Shown here piece by piece: positions 16,979 to 26,687 of a DNA stretch of 64,000 nucleotides. The stretch is from Pseudomonas denitrificans (nom. rej.). Its GTDB lineage: Bacteria > Pseudomonadota > Gammaproteobacteria > Pseudomonadales > Pseudomonadaceae. The translations under genes were made by a program, and so were the position numbers. The stretch lies in assembly GCF_008807415.1 (NCBI RefSeq), contig NZ_CP043626.1, forward strand, positions 6,672,501 through 6,736,500, given 5' to 3'. The notes under the pieces are model-generated. The model was given only the letters and a program-made list of their open reading frames with translations. It was not told the DNA's origin and searched no databases. The first letter of the stretch is position 1, and each line of letters starts with the position of its first letter.

Positions 16979-17254
16979 GTGGGACATACCATCAAGGACC
17001 AGAAGAAGCTGCTGACCCGGGTGCGGCGCATCAAGGGCCAGAGCGAAGCGCTGGAACGAGCGCTGGAGGCGGGCAGCGAATGCGCGGCGATCCTGCAGCA
17101 GATCGCCGCGATCCGCGGCGCGGTGAACGGCCTGATGGCCGAAGTGCTCGAAGGCCACCTGCGCGATCACCTGGGCGCCGAAGACCGTACTGCGGCACAG
17201 CGCCACGAGGACCTCGAACAGGTCATGGGCGTGCTGCGTTCCTATTTGAAATAG
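16979..17254 (+). CDS. dmeR: DmeR/RcnR-type metal-sensing repressor
   Basis: A 91-residue CsoR/RcnR-family all-helical repressor. With the GTG start at 16979 the protein begins MGHTIKDQKK. The four residues that bind Ni/Co in E. coli RcnR are then all present at the same positions: His3, Cys35, His60 and His64. The related formaldehyde sensor FrmR has Glu at position 64, so metal sensing is favoured. It is divergent from the CDF exporter, with an operator-like dyad between them. The expected role is repression released by cobalt or nickel. Confidence 0.87.
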   Translation: MGHTIKDQKKLLTRVRRIKGQSEALERALEAGSECAAILQQIAAIRGAVNGLMAEVLEGHLRDHLGAEDRTAAQRHEDLEQVMGVLRSYLK

Positions 17255-17299
17255 GGCCGCCGCCGGCGCGGTTGAAGCAGAGCAGCCGAAGCTGCTCGA

Positions 17300-17530
17300 T
17301 CAGTTGGACAGCCGCACCGCCAGTTCGTCGGCTTCTTCGGTCCAGTCCGAATCCTGCTGCAGCGCCTCGCGCAGGAACTGCGACTGGGCGGCGTTCCAGA
17401 ACGGCGCGTCCGGCAGTTTCTGGCCCTCGGCGAGGCGGTGGCTGCCGAGGAAGGTATCGATGTCCTTGCGCCCGTCGGGCAGCCCCAGTTGCTTGAACAG
17501 GGCGCTCAGGCTGTGCTGGCTGGTATCCAT
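17300..17530 (-). CDS. DUF2789 family protein
   Basis: A 76-residue protein beginning MDTSQHSLSALFKQLGLPDG and containing FLGSHRLAEGQKLPDAPFWN, both typical of the small DUF2789 family found in gammaproteobacteria. The start at 17530 was preferred over an upstream in-frame one because the conserved family begins there and an AGGAG site precedes it. The function is unknown. Confidence 0.85.
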   Translation of the reverse strand: MDTSQHSLSALFKQLGLPDGRKDIDTFLGSHRLAEGQKLPDAPFWNAAQSQFLREALQQDSDWTEEADELAVRLSN

Positions 17531-17699
17531 GACTATCTCCTGGGTTGAAGTGGAGCGCGCCGCCACGGCGCGCAGCAATGCAACAACTATAGGAGCATCG
17601 GCCGGCGAGCAAGGTTCGGATTGGCAATCGGGGCGGAAATAGATAGCCTGCTTTCAATCGTCCCCGCACACGCTCCGCCACCCACCGTCAGGCCCGTCC

Positions 17700-18902
17700 A
17701 TGAGCTCGTCCGAGCAGCGAAACGCCGCCGTTACCCTGCGCATCCTCGCGACCGTCTTCTTCACCTTCGTCCTGTTCCTGAGCATCGGCCTGCTGCTGCC
17801 GGTGCTGCCCGGCTTCGTCCACGAAGGCCTGGGCTACTCGACAGTGATCGCCGGCGTGGTGATCGGCCTGCAGTACATTGCCACCCTGCTGTCCCGCCCG
17901 CTGGCGGGCTACGTGGCCGATACCTACGGGGCCAAGCGCGCCGTGCTCTACGGCCTGGGCGTTCTGGGTGCCGGCGGTGTGCTGGTGCTGGCGTCCACCA
18001 GCTTCGCGTCCGTGACCTGGCTGAGCCTGACCTTGCTGCTCGGCAGCCGCCTGCTGTTCGGCCTGGCGCAGGGACTGCTGGGGATTGGTACGGCGAGCTG
18101 GGGCATTGCGCTGGTGGGCACGCATAACACCGCCAAGGTGATTTCCTGGAACGGCATCGTCAGCTACGGCGGCATCGCCATCGGGGCGCCGCTGGGAGTC
18201 ACCATGTCGGCCTCGCTGGGCCTGTGGAGCCTGGGGGTGAGTATCCTGGTACTCACCGCGCTGGGCTGGCTGGCAGCCCGAAGTCGGGAGGAGGTGCCGA
18301 CCATTCCGGGCGTGCGCATGGCCTTCCATGCCGTGCTCGGCCGCGTGCTGCCCTACGGGATGTGCGTGATGCTCGGCTCCATCGGCTTCGGCACCCTGGC
18401 GACCTTCATCACCCTCTATTACGGTAGTCAGGGCTGGGCGAACCCGGCCTGGTGCCTGACGGCCTTCGGCGTTTGCTTCGTCGGCGCGCGGCTGATCTTC
18501 TCGGGCATGGTCAATCGCTTCGGCGGTTTCGCCGTCGCGGTGGTCTGTCTCGGCGTTGAAGTGTTCGGCCTGCTGCTGCTCTGGCAGGCGCCGGGGCCGG
18601 GTTTTGCGCTGCTGGGCGCGGCGCTCACCGGTTGCGGCCTGTCGCTGGTCTATCCATCGCTGGGCGTCGAGGCGGTGTTGCGCATCCCGGCCAGCAGCCG
18701 CAGTGCGGGACTGGGCGCCTACGCGCTGTTCTTCGACCTGGCGATGGGCATCGCCGGCCCGCTGATGGGGCTGGTTGCCGCCCGACATGGCTACGCGTCG
18801 ATCTTCCTGGTTGCCGCCGGGCTGGCGCTCTGCGGCTTCGTCATTTGCTTCGGCCTGCTGCGCTTCACCCGGCAGCAGCACGAGGAGCTGCCGCGCGACT
18901 GA
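17700..18902 (+). CDS. MFS transporter (YhhS/YfcJ-like)
   Basis: A 400-residue major facilitator with about 12 hydrophobic segments. The first inter-helix loop carries a motif-A-like sequence (GYVADTYGAKRAVL) and the N-terminus (LPVLPGFVHEGLGYS) fits the YhhS/YfcJ (UPF0226) group of putative drug or sugar exporters. The substrate cannot be told from sequence. It is a single gene followed at 61 bases by the DUF6882 gene. Confidence 0.85.
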   Translation: MSSSEQRNAAVTLRILATVFFTFVLFLSIGLLLPVLPGFVHEGLGYSTVIAGVVIGLQYIATLLSRPLAGYVADTYGAKRAVLYGLGVLGAGGVLVLASTSFASVTWLSLTLLLGSRLLFGLAQGLLGIGTASWGIALVGTHNTAKVISWNGIVSYGGIAIGAPLGVTMSASLGLWSLGVSILVLTALGWLAARSREEVPTIPGVRMAFHAVLGRVLPYGMCVMLGSIGFGTLATFITLYYGSQGWANPAWCLTAFGVCFVGARLIFSGMVNRFGGFAVAVVCLGVEVFGLLLLWQAPGPGFALLGAALTGCGLSLVYPSLGVEAVLRIPASSRSAGLGAYALFFDLAMGIAGPLMGLVAARHGYASIFLVAAGLALCGFVICFGLLRFTRQQHEELPRD

Positions 18903-18963
18903 CAGCCATGCGGGCAGCCGCAATCACCCATGATTTTCCATACAGAGAGTTGAAGGACCGACC

Positions 18964-19479
18964 ATGAATTTTTTCAAACGCCTTCTTGGCAAGGAAACCC
19001 CGCCGAGCCCTCCGGCTTCGCCATTCCAGGCATTCCTCGACCAATGCGTCGCCGAGTTGACCGCCAAGGCCGAGGTGCACGATGGCACCTGGCACCTTGG
19101 CGAGTGCTCGTGGAGTGTCGATCAGGACAGCGGAATCATCGAGTTCGCCCATCCCGAGGGCATGGTTGCGAGCTGCCCGGTGCAGATCATCGGCACCTAC
19201 AACTCGGCCGATGGCACCTGGCTGTGGGGCTGGGAGCATCCCTCCGTCATGGCGCCCCTGCAGGAGCATGCCTTCGCCGTGCGCCAGTACGGCGAGGAGA
19301 ACGGTATCGAGTTGCTCACCACGCAGAAGCTGGAGTGCAGTCAGGAGCAGGCCTGGGAATTCACCGCCTTGGCCTGCAAGCTGGGCGAGGCCCAGGGAGC
19401 CTATCGCGGCCCCGCTGGCAGCGCTTTCGTCTTCATGACCTTCGGCACCGTCACCCTGAGCAAGCCGCAGGCTCATTGA
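18964..19479 (+). CDS. DUF6882-like hypothetical protein
   Basis: A 171-residue soluble protein with an AGGACCGACC ribosome region before ATG. It contains GTYNSADGTWLWGWEHPSV, the Trp-rich pattern seen in the DUF6882 family. There is no signal peptide or membrane span. It is convergent with the GST gene, the two stops being two bases apart. The function is unknown. Confidence 0.75.
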   Translation: MNFFKRLLGKETPPSPPASPFQAFLDQCVAELTAKAEVHDGTWHLGECSWSVDQDSGIIEFAHPEGMVASCPVQIIGTYNSADGTWLWGWEHPSVMAPLQEHAFAVRQYGEENGIELLTTQKLECSQEQAWEFTALACKLGEAQGAYRGPAGSAFVFMTFGTVTLSKPQAH

Positions 19480-19480
19480 C

Positions 19481-20098
19481 TCACATCGGCGGGAAGGCCT
19501 TGAAGACGTCCAGCGCTTCGGCCTGTTCCGTCCAGTCGCGTACTGCCGGGTAGCTTTCGGCCGGAATGTCCTCGGAGTGCAGCAGCTGCACGAAGGTCCA
19601 GGCCACGGCGATGCTCAGCCCGGCCTGATCCAGCGGCGCGCCGGCGTCCAGCGACATCTCGCGCAGCTCGCTTTCCAGTTGCGCCAGGGCCGCGTGCAAC
19701 TGCTGGTCGACCCGCTCCTGCCAGGTGGCGAGCTGTTTGTCCTGCGGCCGCTGCTGCTCGTAGTAGCGCTGCACGGCCTTTTCCATGACCGCCAGGGCCA
19801 AGCCCAGCAAACGCGTGGCGCGTACCCGCGCGGCCGGTTCGGCGGGCATCAGGCTGCGCCCGGCCAGGTGTTCGAAGCAGTCGATGATCAGGGTGGAGTC
19901 CATCAGCACCTGGCCGTCGCCCAGGACCAGGCTCGGCGCCTTCACCACCGGGTTGATGCCGCGGAATTCCTCGTAGGTTCGGAACACCGACAGCGACTGG
20001 TGGCTGAACTCGATGCCGAGCAGGCGCAGGGTGATGGCGACGCGGCGCACGTAGGGCGAGTCGAGCATACCGATCAGGTGCGGAAGCTTCTGTTGCAT
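19481..20098 (-). CDS. Glutathione S-transferase family protein
   Basis: A 205-residue GST-like protein. The N-terminal thioredoxin-like domain (residues about 6-80) contains SPYVRRVAITLRLLGIEFSH, a cis-Pro region (NPVVKAPSLVLGDG) and MDSTLIIDCFE for glutathione binding. An all-helical C-terminal domain follows. It is divergent from a LysR regulator 127 bases away, which probably controls it. The physiological substrate is unknown. Confidence 0.87.
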   Translation of the reverse strand: MQQKLPHLIGMLDSPYVRRVAITLRLLGIEFSHQSLSVFRTYEEFRGINPVVKAPSLVLGDGQVLMDSTLIIDCFEHLAGRSLMPAEPAARVRATRLLGLALAVMEKAVQRYYEQQRPQDKQLATWQERVDQQLHAALAQLESELREMSLDAGAPLDQAGLSIAVAWTFVQLLHSEDIPAESYPAVRDWTEQAEALDVFKAFPPM

Positions 20099-20225
20099 GG
20101 GTACATCCTGTTAGTGGAAATTGCATCGTGGCTGGCGCGGTTCTCGCGCGTTAGTCATGAATCTAGCGGCTTTGGCCGCTGAGAAATAGCGACGATTAGT
20201 GACCGATTCGGTTAGGAAAACTTAC

Positions 20226-21116
20226 ATGAGCGCATTGCCACCGCTCTCCGCCCTACGCAGTTTCGAGGCCGTTGCCCGGCTCGGCAGCGTGACCCTCGCC
20301 GCCAGCGAACTGCATGTCACCCACTCGGCTATCAGCCAGCAGGTGCGCCAGCTGGAAAGCCTGCTGGGCATCACCCTGCTGCAGCGCGAGGGGCGAGGAC
20401 TGCGCCTGAGCGAGGAAGGCCGCCTCTATGCCCTGCAGATTCGCGGCGCATTGCGCGACATCGCCGAGGCGACCCGCCTGGCCAAGGCGCGTCCGGGCGA
20501 GGATGAGCTGGTGGTGGCACTCACGCCGTCTTTCGGCCAGAAGTGGCTGTTGCCACGTCTGCCGGGCTTGCGCGCAAGTTATCCACAGTACCGCCTGCGC
20601 CTGCTGGCCAGCCTGGAAGTGATGGACCTGCGCCAGGGCCTGGCCGACGTGGCGATCCGCATCGGCCAGGGCCACTGGGAAGGGTTGGCGCAGGAATACC
20701 TGTTCGAGGATGAAGTGGTGGTCGTTGCCGCGCCCGACTTCAACGGTGGGCGTCTGCCCCGGACGCCTGCAGAAATCCTTCGCTGCCCGCGTGTCACCGG
20801 CTTCGAGTCCTGGCTGGGCTGGTGCCAGGCGGCTGGCGTAGCGGTGCCACAGGAGGCGGCGGAGTTCGTGGTGAACGACTCCAACCTGAGCATCGAGGCG
20901 GTGCGCATGGGGCAGGGAATCGGTCTCGAACGGCGCAGCCTGGTGGCCGGAGCGCTGGAAAGTGGCGAGCTGGTGGCGCTCAGCGATCTGCGCGTGCCGT
21001 ACGGCTTCCCCTACTGGCTGGTGTGGCCCGAGCGCGAGGCAACCCAGGCCAAGGTGGCAGCGTTTGCCGGATGGTTGTCTGGCGAGGTCGCCAAGTATTT
21101 GCGCTCCATTGCCTGA
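20226..21116 (+). CDS. LysR-family transcriptional regulator (GcvA-like)
   Basis: A 296-residue LTTR. The start at ATG 20226 has an AGGA site eight bases upstream and gives the usual LTTR N-terminus. The winged HTH is at residues about 6-65 (LGSVTLAASELHVTHSAISQ), followed by a substrate-binding domain with EDELVVALTPSFGQKWLLPR, a GcvA/AmpR-type feature. It is divergent from the GST gene, the usual arrangement for a LysR and its target. The effector is unknown. Confidence 0.88.
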   Translation: MSALPPLSALRSFEAVARLGSVTLAASELHVTHSAISQQVRQLESLLGITLLQREGRGLRLSEEGRLYALQIRGALRDIAEATRLAKARPGEDELVVALTPSFGQKWLLPRLPGLRASYPQYRLRLLASLEVMDLRQGLADVAIRIGQGHWEGLAQEYLFEDEVVVVAAPDFNGGRLPRTPAEILRCPRVTGFESWLGWCQAAGVAVPQEAAEFVVNDSNLSIEAVRMGQGIGLERRSLVAGALESGELVALSDLRVPYGFPYWLVWPEREATQAKVAAFAGWLSGEVAKYLRSIA

Positions 21117-21194
21117 GGCCAGTTGGGGGGGGGCGGACTTCGTCCGCGATTGGCTCGAAGCGCAGTGAGCGGTGGGCGCTTGGTGCAGATCGAT

Positions 21195-21220
21195 CCGGGG
21201 CCGGTGAGCGCCGGCCCCGG
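21195..21220. terminator. GC-rich hairpin between convergent lysR and ppk2
   Basis: A perfect 10-bp stem CCGGGGCCGG / CCGGCCCCGG with a six-base loop lies in the 110-bp gap between two convergent genes. It has only a short T tail, so efficient intrinsic termination is uncertain. Confidence 0.5.
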
Positions 21221-21226
21221 TTGGCC

Positions 21227-22045
21227 TCAGAAGACCTCGTCGATGTAGTGGAACGGATAGTCGGGGCTCTTGTACTTGCCGATCCTGCCGCGCTTGGGCA
21301 GCTTCACTTCCTCGCGCGGGATTTCCTTGTACGGCACGTGCTTGAGGATGTGCTTGATGACGTTCAGGCGCACGCGCTTCTTGTCTTCGGACGGCGCCAC
21401 GATCCAGGGCGCCCAGGGCGAGTCGGTAGCGGCGAACATCAGGTCGCGGGCGCGGGTGTATTCGTCCCACTTGGTAAAGGACTTCACGTCCATCGGCGAC
21501 AGCTTCCAGATCTTGCGGCCGTCGGTAATGCGGTCTCTCAGGCGGCGCTCCTGCTCCTCGGGGCTGACCTCCAGCCAGAACTTCAGCACGATGATCCCCG
21601 ACTCGGTGAGCATGCGCTCGAACATCGGGGTCACGGCGAGGAACTTGTCGGCCTGCTCCTCGGTGCAGAAGCCCATCACCCGCTCGACGCCGGCGCGGTT
21701 GTACCAGCTGCGGTCGAAGATCACCACCTCGCCGGCTGAAGGCAGGTGCTTGATGTAGCGCTGGGCGTAGAGCTGGGACTTCTCGCGCTCGGTGGGCGTG
21801 GGCAGCGCCACCACCCGGAACACTCGCGGGCTGACGCGCTCGGTGAGCGCCTTGATGGTGCCGCCCTTGCCGGCACCGTCGCGACCTTCGAAGACGATGC
21901 AGACCTTCAGGCCCTTGTGCACCACCCACTCCTGCAGCTTGACCAGTTCCACGGACAGTTTGCGCAGGTGTTCCTCGTACTCGCTGTTCTTCATCTTGCC
22001 TTGCGGTTCTACAGCCTGGCTCTTGGCTTTGCTCTTCTTGCCCAT
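21227..22045 (-). CDS. ppk2: Polyphosphate kinase 2 (PPK2)
   Basis: A 272-residue PPK2-family enzyme that phosphorylates nucleotides from polyphosphate. Walker A is GRDGAGKGG at residues 54-62, and the Walker B/lid region is VIFDRSWYNRAGVERVMGF. WKLSPMD and YTRARDLMF follow, as in one-domain PPK2. The MGKKSK start was chosen because GGAG lies six bases before it; METK four codons upstream is also possible. The nucleotide preference (GDP, ADP or AMP) cannot be read from sequence. Confidence 0.9.
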   Translation of the reverse strand: MGKKSKAKSQAVEPQGKMKNSEYEEHLRKLSVELVKLQEWVVHKGLKVCIVFEGRDGAGKGGTIKALTERVSPRVFRVVALPTPTEREKSQLYAQRYIKHLPSAGEVVIFDRSWYNRAGVERVMGFCTEEQADKFLAVTPMFERMLTESGIIVLKFWLEVSPEEQERRLRDRITDGRKIWKLSPMDVKSFTKWDEYTRARDLMFAATDSPWAPWIVAPSEDKKRVRLNVIKHILKHVPYKEIPREEVKLPKRGRIGKYKSPDYPFHYIDEVF

Positions 22046-22288
22046 CTTGGTCTCCATGTAGGGGCGTCGGGGGTACCACTCCAGAGCATAGCGGTGGTTT
22101 GCCATCGAGCATCTGCGAAAGCGATCCGATATCCGTCGGACTTTGCTGCATACCAATCGGAAGTATCACTCAGCAGGGCGGCTTGTAAGCCGATCCCCCG
22201 GCGTGATGCTCACGACCAAACTGGCGCGCCTTTCATTCTGCGCGCGCAGGAGTGCGCCGCTTTCTCCCGCTCCGGAGCCCTCTCACTC

Positions 22289-23119
22289 ATGCGCTGGAAA
22301 ACCATTCGCAAGACCGGCCAACTGGCGCTGGCCGCGGCCCTGTTTCCCCGTCTCCACTGGCGCTGGTCGCGCTGCATCGCGCACATGCCTGTGCTGTCGG
22401 AGTCCTACAGGGGCGGCTTGCCTCCCGCCCGGAAGCACCGGCGAAAGTATCTGTGTCGCCACTGGAGCGTGCGGCGCCGGCTTGCTGCGCTGCTGGAGCA
22501 CTATTCGCAGCTTCAGTGCCTGCCCGGTAGCTGGAGAGACAAGTTGCTGGCGCTGGGGACGGTACACCTCAGCCGGGTTCCGCTGAAAAGCGGGGACGCG
22601 CTGGAAGTGCTGCTGGAACCCTCGGATTTCTATCGCGAGGGGGAACTGGGCCTGTACCTGCGCAATGCCGACGGCGAGCGCCTGTACTCCCTGAGTTTCA
22701 GCCTCGGGAAGAATGGCCAGTTGCTGATCGGTGGGCTGCAGGGCCCTCGCACGACGATGGATGAAGGCACCGTCAAATGGTTGGGCAAGGAAATGTTCGG
22801 TCTGCGCCCCAAGAGCCTGCTGCTCACCGCTCTTTATACGCTGGGCGAGCAGATGGGCGGCCGCCGGTTGCTGGGCATCAGCGACACCGCGCACACCTGT
22901 TCGCACAAGCTCAAGTCCAGTTACGACGCCTTCTGGCTGGAGCTCCAGGGCAACCGCCACGACCGTCACTGGTACCGCCTGCCCGAACGCGAACCGGTGC
23001 GTGACATCGCCGAGGTGAAGAGCCAGCGGCGCAGCGAGTTTCGTCGCCGCGAAGCCTTGCGTGAAGAGATCGCCTGCTCCATCCGCAAAGTCTGGGAGCA
23101 GGGTGCCGTCGCCGCCTGA
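22289..23119 (+). CDS. VirK/YbjX (DUF535) family protein
   Basis: A 276-residue protein of the DUF535 family, which includes Shigella VirK and Salmonella YbjX, linked to antimicrobial-peptide resistance and envelope integrity. Diagnostic segments are RHWSVRRRLAALLEHY, LYSLSFSLG, IGGLQGP, LGISDTAHT and the C-terminal SSYDAFWLELQG. There is no signal peptide. It lies about 100 bases upstream of recC but is not obviously related to it. Confidence 0.85.
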   Translation: MRWKTIRKTGQLALAAALFPRLHWRWSRCIAHMPVLSESYRGGLPPARKHRRKYLCRHWSVRRRLAALLEHYSQLQCLPGSWRDKLLALGTVHLSRVPLKSGDALEVLLEPSDFYREGELGLYLRNADGERLYSLSFSLGKNGQLLIGGLQGPRTTMDEGTVKWLGKEMFGLRPKSLLLTALYTLGEQMGGRRLLGISDTAHTCSHKLKSSYDAFWLELQGNRHDRHWYRLPEREPVRDIAEVKSQRRSEFRRREALREEIACSIRKVWEQGAVAA

Positions 23120-23220
23120 GCCGCCCTGTAAAAAACTGCCCCGCCCGCCCGCTTTTTTGGTGAAATGCCCGACATCCCCGGCGGGCGCTCCCAGTTGCCC
23201 GCTCCGCACCAGGAGACACG

Positions 23221-26200
23221 ATGAGCGAGCAGCGACTGACCCCCGGCCTGATGGTGATCCACGGCAACCATCCGGAAGCGCTGCGCGACCTGCTGGTGCA
23301 GTGGATGAGCCTGCACCCGCTGGCGCCGCTGGAGAACGAAGTCATCCTGGTGCAGAGCAACGGCATCGCCCAGTGGCTGAAGCTGGCGCTGGGGCGTGAC
23401 GTGGCGGACGGCGGCTGCGGTGTCACTGCCGCGCTGGACGTACAACTGCCCGCGCAATTCCTCTGGCGTGCCTACCGGGGGCGCTGGGCCGCGATGAAAT
23501 CCCCGAGGTCTCGGTGCTCGACAAGGGCCCGCTGACCTGGCGTCTGATGCGCCTGCTGCCCACGCTGCTGGAGCGCGACGAGTTCGCCACCCTGCAACGT
23601 TTTCTCGCCGACGACACCGACCTGCGCAAGCGCCACCAGCTGGCCGAACGCCTGGCCGACCTGTTCGACCAGTACCAGGTCTACCGCGCCGACTGGCTGG
23701 AGGACTGGAGCCGCAGCGTCGATCAGCTGCGCCTGGCCAACGGCACAGTCCGCGAGCTGGAGGCCGATAATCGCTGGCAGGCTGCCCTGTGGCGCGCGCT
23801 GCTCGACGATGTCGGCACCGAAGGCCTGGCCACCAGCCGTGCCGGTGTGCACGGGCGCTTCATCGAGAAGCTGAAGGGCGCCGAAAACCTGCTGCCGAAC
23901 CTGCCGCGTCGCGTGGTGGTATTCGGCATCTCCGCCATGCCCGCACAGACAGTGGAGGCCCTCGCGGTGCTGGCGCGCCACGCCCAGGTACTGCTCTGCG
24001 TGCACAACCCCTGCCGTCACCACTGGGCCGACATCGTTGCCGACAAGGACCTGCTGCGCCACGAATACCGTCGCCAGCGCCGTCGCGCCGGCACACCGGA
24101 GCTGCTCAGCGACGACCAGCAGCACCAGTACGCCCAGCCGCTGCTGGCCGCCTGGGGCAAGCAGGGCCGCGACTACATCAACCTGCTCGACCAGTACGAC
24201 GATCCGGAAACCTATCGCGCGCGCCTGGGCGCAGTGAGCAACGGGCGTATCGACCTGTTCAGCGACGTGGAAGCGGGCAGCCTGCTCGGCCAGTTGCAGG
24301 ACGACATCCTCGAACTGCGGCCGATCAACGAGACCCGCGGGCACTGGCCGGCAGTCGACCCACGTACCGATGACTCGGTGCGCTTCCACGTCGCCCACAG
24401 CGCCCAGCGCGAAGTGGAAATCCTCCACGACCAGTTGCTCGCGCGCTTCGATGCCGACCCCACATTGCGCCCGCGCGACGTGATCGTCATGGTCCCGGAC
24501 ATCAACCCCTATGCGCCGCACATCGAAGCCGTGTTCGGCCAGATCGCCCGCGACGACAAGCGCTTCATCCCCTACACCCTGGCCGACCAGGGCCAGCGCG
24601 GCCGCGAGCCGCTGCTGGTGGCGCTGGAGCACCTGCTGCGGCTGCCCGATAGCCGTTTCGCGGTGAGCGAAATCCTCGACCTGCTGGATGTCGCCGCCGT
24701 GCGCGCGCGCTTCGGTCTGGCCGATGCCGACCTGCCGTTGCTGCGCCGCTGGATCGATGGCGCCGGTGTGCGCTGGGGCCTCGACGGCCAGCAGCGCGAA
24801 CGCCTTGGCCTGCCCGCTGCCGCTGAAGCCAACAGTTGGCGCTTCGGCCTGCGGCGGATGCTGCTGGGCTTTGCGGTGGGCGAGGGCGATGCCTTCCAGG
24901 GTATCCAGCCCTACGCGGAAATCGGCGGCCTTGACGCTGCCGCCCTTGGCCCGCTGGCCGGCCTGCTCGGCGCGCTGGAAAATGCCTGTGACCTGCTCGC
25001 CGAGGAAGCCGACGCGGCGACCTGGGTGCAACGCCTGCGCGGCCTGCTGGAAGATTTCTTCCGGGTCACCGACGACCACGACGAACTGCTCCGCCAGCAA
25101 CTGCTGGACCTGCTCGACGGCTGGCTGGAAACCTGCGGCTACGCCGGCTTCACCGACCCGCTGCCGCTTTCGGTGGTGCGCGAGGCCTGGCTCAGCGGGC
25201 TGGATGCCGGCGGCCTGAACCAGCGCTTCCTCGCCGGTGCGGTGAGCTTCTGCACCCTGATGCCGATGCGCGCGATCCCCTTCCAGCTGGTCTGCCTGCT
25301 GGGCATGAACGACGGCGACTACCCGCGCCCGCAGTCGCCGCTGGACTTCGACCTGATGCGCAACGACTACCGCCCCGGCGACCGTTCGCGCCGCGAGGAC
25401 GACCGTTACCTCTTGCTCGAAGCGCTGCTTTCCGCGCGCCGCCAGCTCTACGTCAGCTGGGTTGGCCGGAGCATCCGCGACAACAGCGAGCGCCCGCCGT
25501 CCGTGCTGGTTGGCCAGTTGCGCGATCACCTCGCCGCCGGCTGGCACGGCGCCAACGACAGCGACCTGTTGCACGGGCTGACCCTGGAGCACCCGCTGCA
25601 ACCCTTCAGCCGCGCTTACTTCGATGCTCCCTCGGTACAGGGCATCGACGGCCTGTATACATACGCCCGTGAGTGGCGCGATGTGCACCGCGAGCACGAT
25701 GGCGAGACGAACAACGCGCCGCTGTCGCCGCCGGTGCTCGACGCGCCCATCGGCCTGCGCGTGGTTTCGGACTTCCTCGCCAATCCGGTCGGCGCCTTCT
25801 TCCTGCAGCGCCTCAAGGTGCGTTTCGGCGAGGAGCAACTGACTGGCCAGGACGAGGAACCCTTCGAGCTGAATGGCCTGGATGTCTGGCAATTACAGTT
25901 CGAACTCTGCGAGCGCCTGCGCCCGTGGGTGGAACAGCACTGGCAGGATGATCAGCTGGCGGCGCAACTGACCGCCCAGGTCGAGCGCCTGCGCCGCGAA
26001 GGCCGGCTGCCGCTGGCGGCCTTCGGTGACTTCTCCGCCCAGGCGCTGGTGGCACCGTTGCACGACCTGCTGGCGCGCTACCGCGAACAGCTGGAGCACT
26101 GGTCGCAGGTGGAAGACGAACAGCGCGAGCTCAACCACGAACATGCCGGCATCCAGCTGGCCGACTGGCTTGGCGGCCTGCGGCGCAACGCCGACGGGCA

Positions 26201-26687
26201 ACTCGCCAGCCTGCAACTGGTCAGCGGCAAGCTGCATGAAGGCAAGGGCTATAAATGGCACGGGCTGGTGCGCCCGTGGGTGCGCCACCTGGCGTTGCAG
26301 CTGTGCGGCGAACCGGTGACCAGCGTGCTGGTCGGGCTGACTGGCACCCTGGAATTCCCGCCGCTGCCGGCCGAGCAAGCCCGCGCCGAACTTAACAACC
26401 TGATGGACGCCTGGTTCCAGGGTATGAGCCGCCCGCTGCCGGTCGCCTGCAAGGCGGCGTTCGCCTGGCTGGCCGCCGGAGATGACGAAGATCGCGCCGC
26501 CCGCGAGGCCGCCAAGCGCTACGACGGCGGCTTCAACCTGAGCGGCGAGGCGGCATCTTCGGCGGCGCTGGCGCGGGTCTACCCGGACTTTTCTGCGCTC
26601 AACGCCGACGGGGAATTCGCTGCCTGGGCGAAAGCACTCTACGGGCCCCTGTTCGAACTGTTGCAGCGCAAGGAGGCCGAACAATGA
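23221..26687 (+). pseudogene. recC: recC, exonuclease V gamma subunit, apparent frameshift near the 5' end
   Basis: RecC recognises Chi and forms the scaffold of RecBCD. The N-terminal part (MSEQRLTPGLMVIHGNHPEA through LPAQFLWRAYRG, to about 23480) and the remaining 1,050 residues are in different frames. The break is at a run of five G (23477-23481). Adding one G gives YRGALGRDEIPEVSVLDKG and a continuous protein of about 1,155 residues, the usual RecC length. The rest of the coding sequence is intact, including an LLGMNDGDYPRPQSP motif near the middle. The stop overlaps the recB start (ATGA). A single-base sequencing error is the simplest explanation. Confidence 0.9.

Noticed and set aside
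23472..25892. 806-residue minus-strand open frame opposite recC
   Set aside because: Antisense shadow of RecC, Gln/His/Ala-rich with no recognisable domain.
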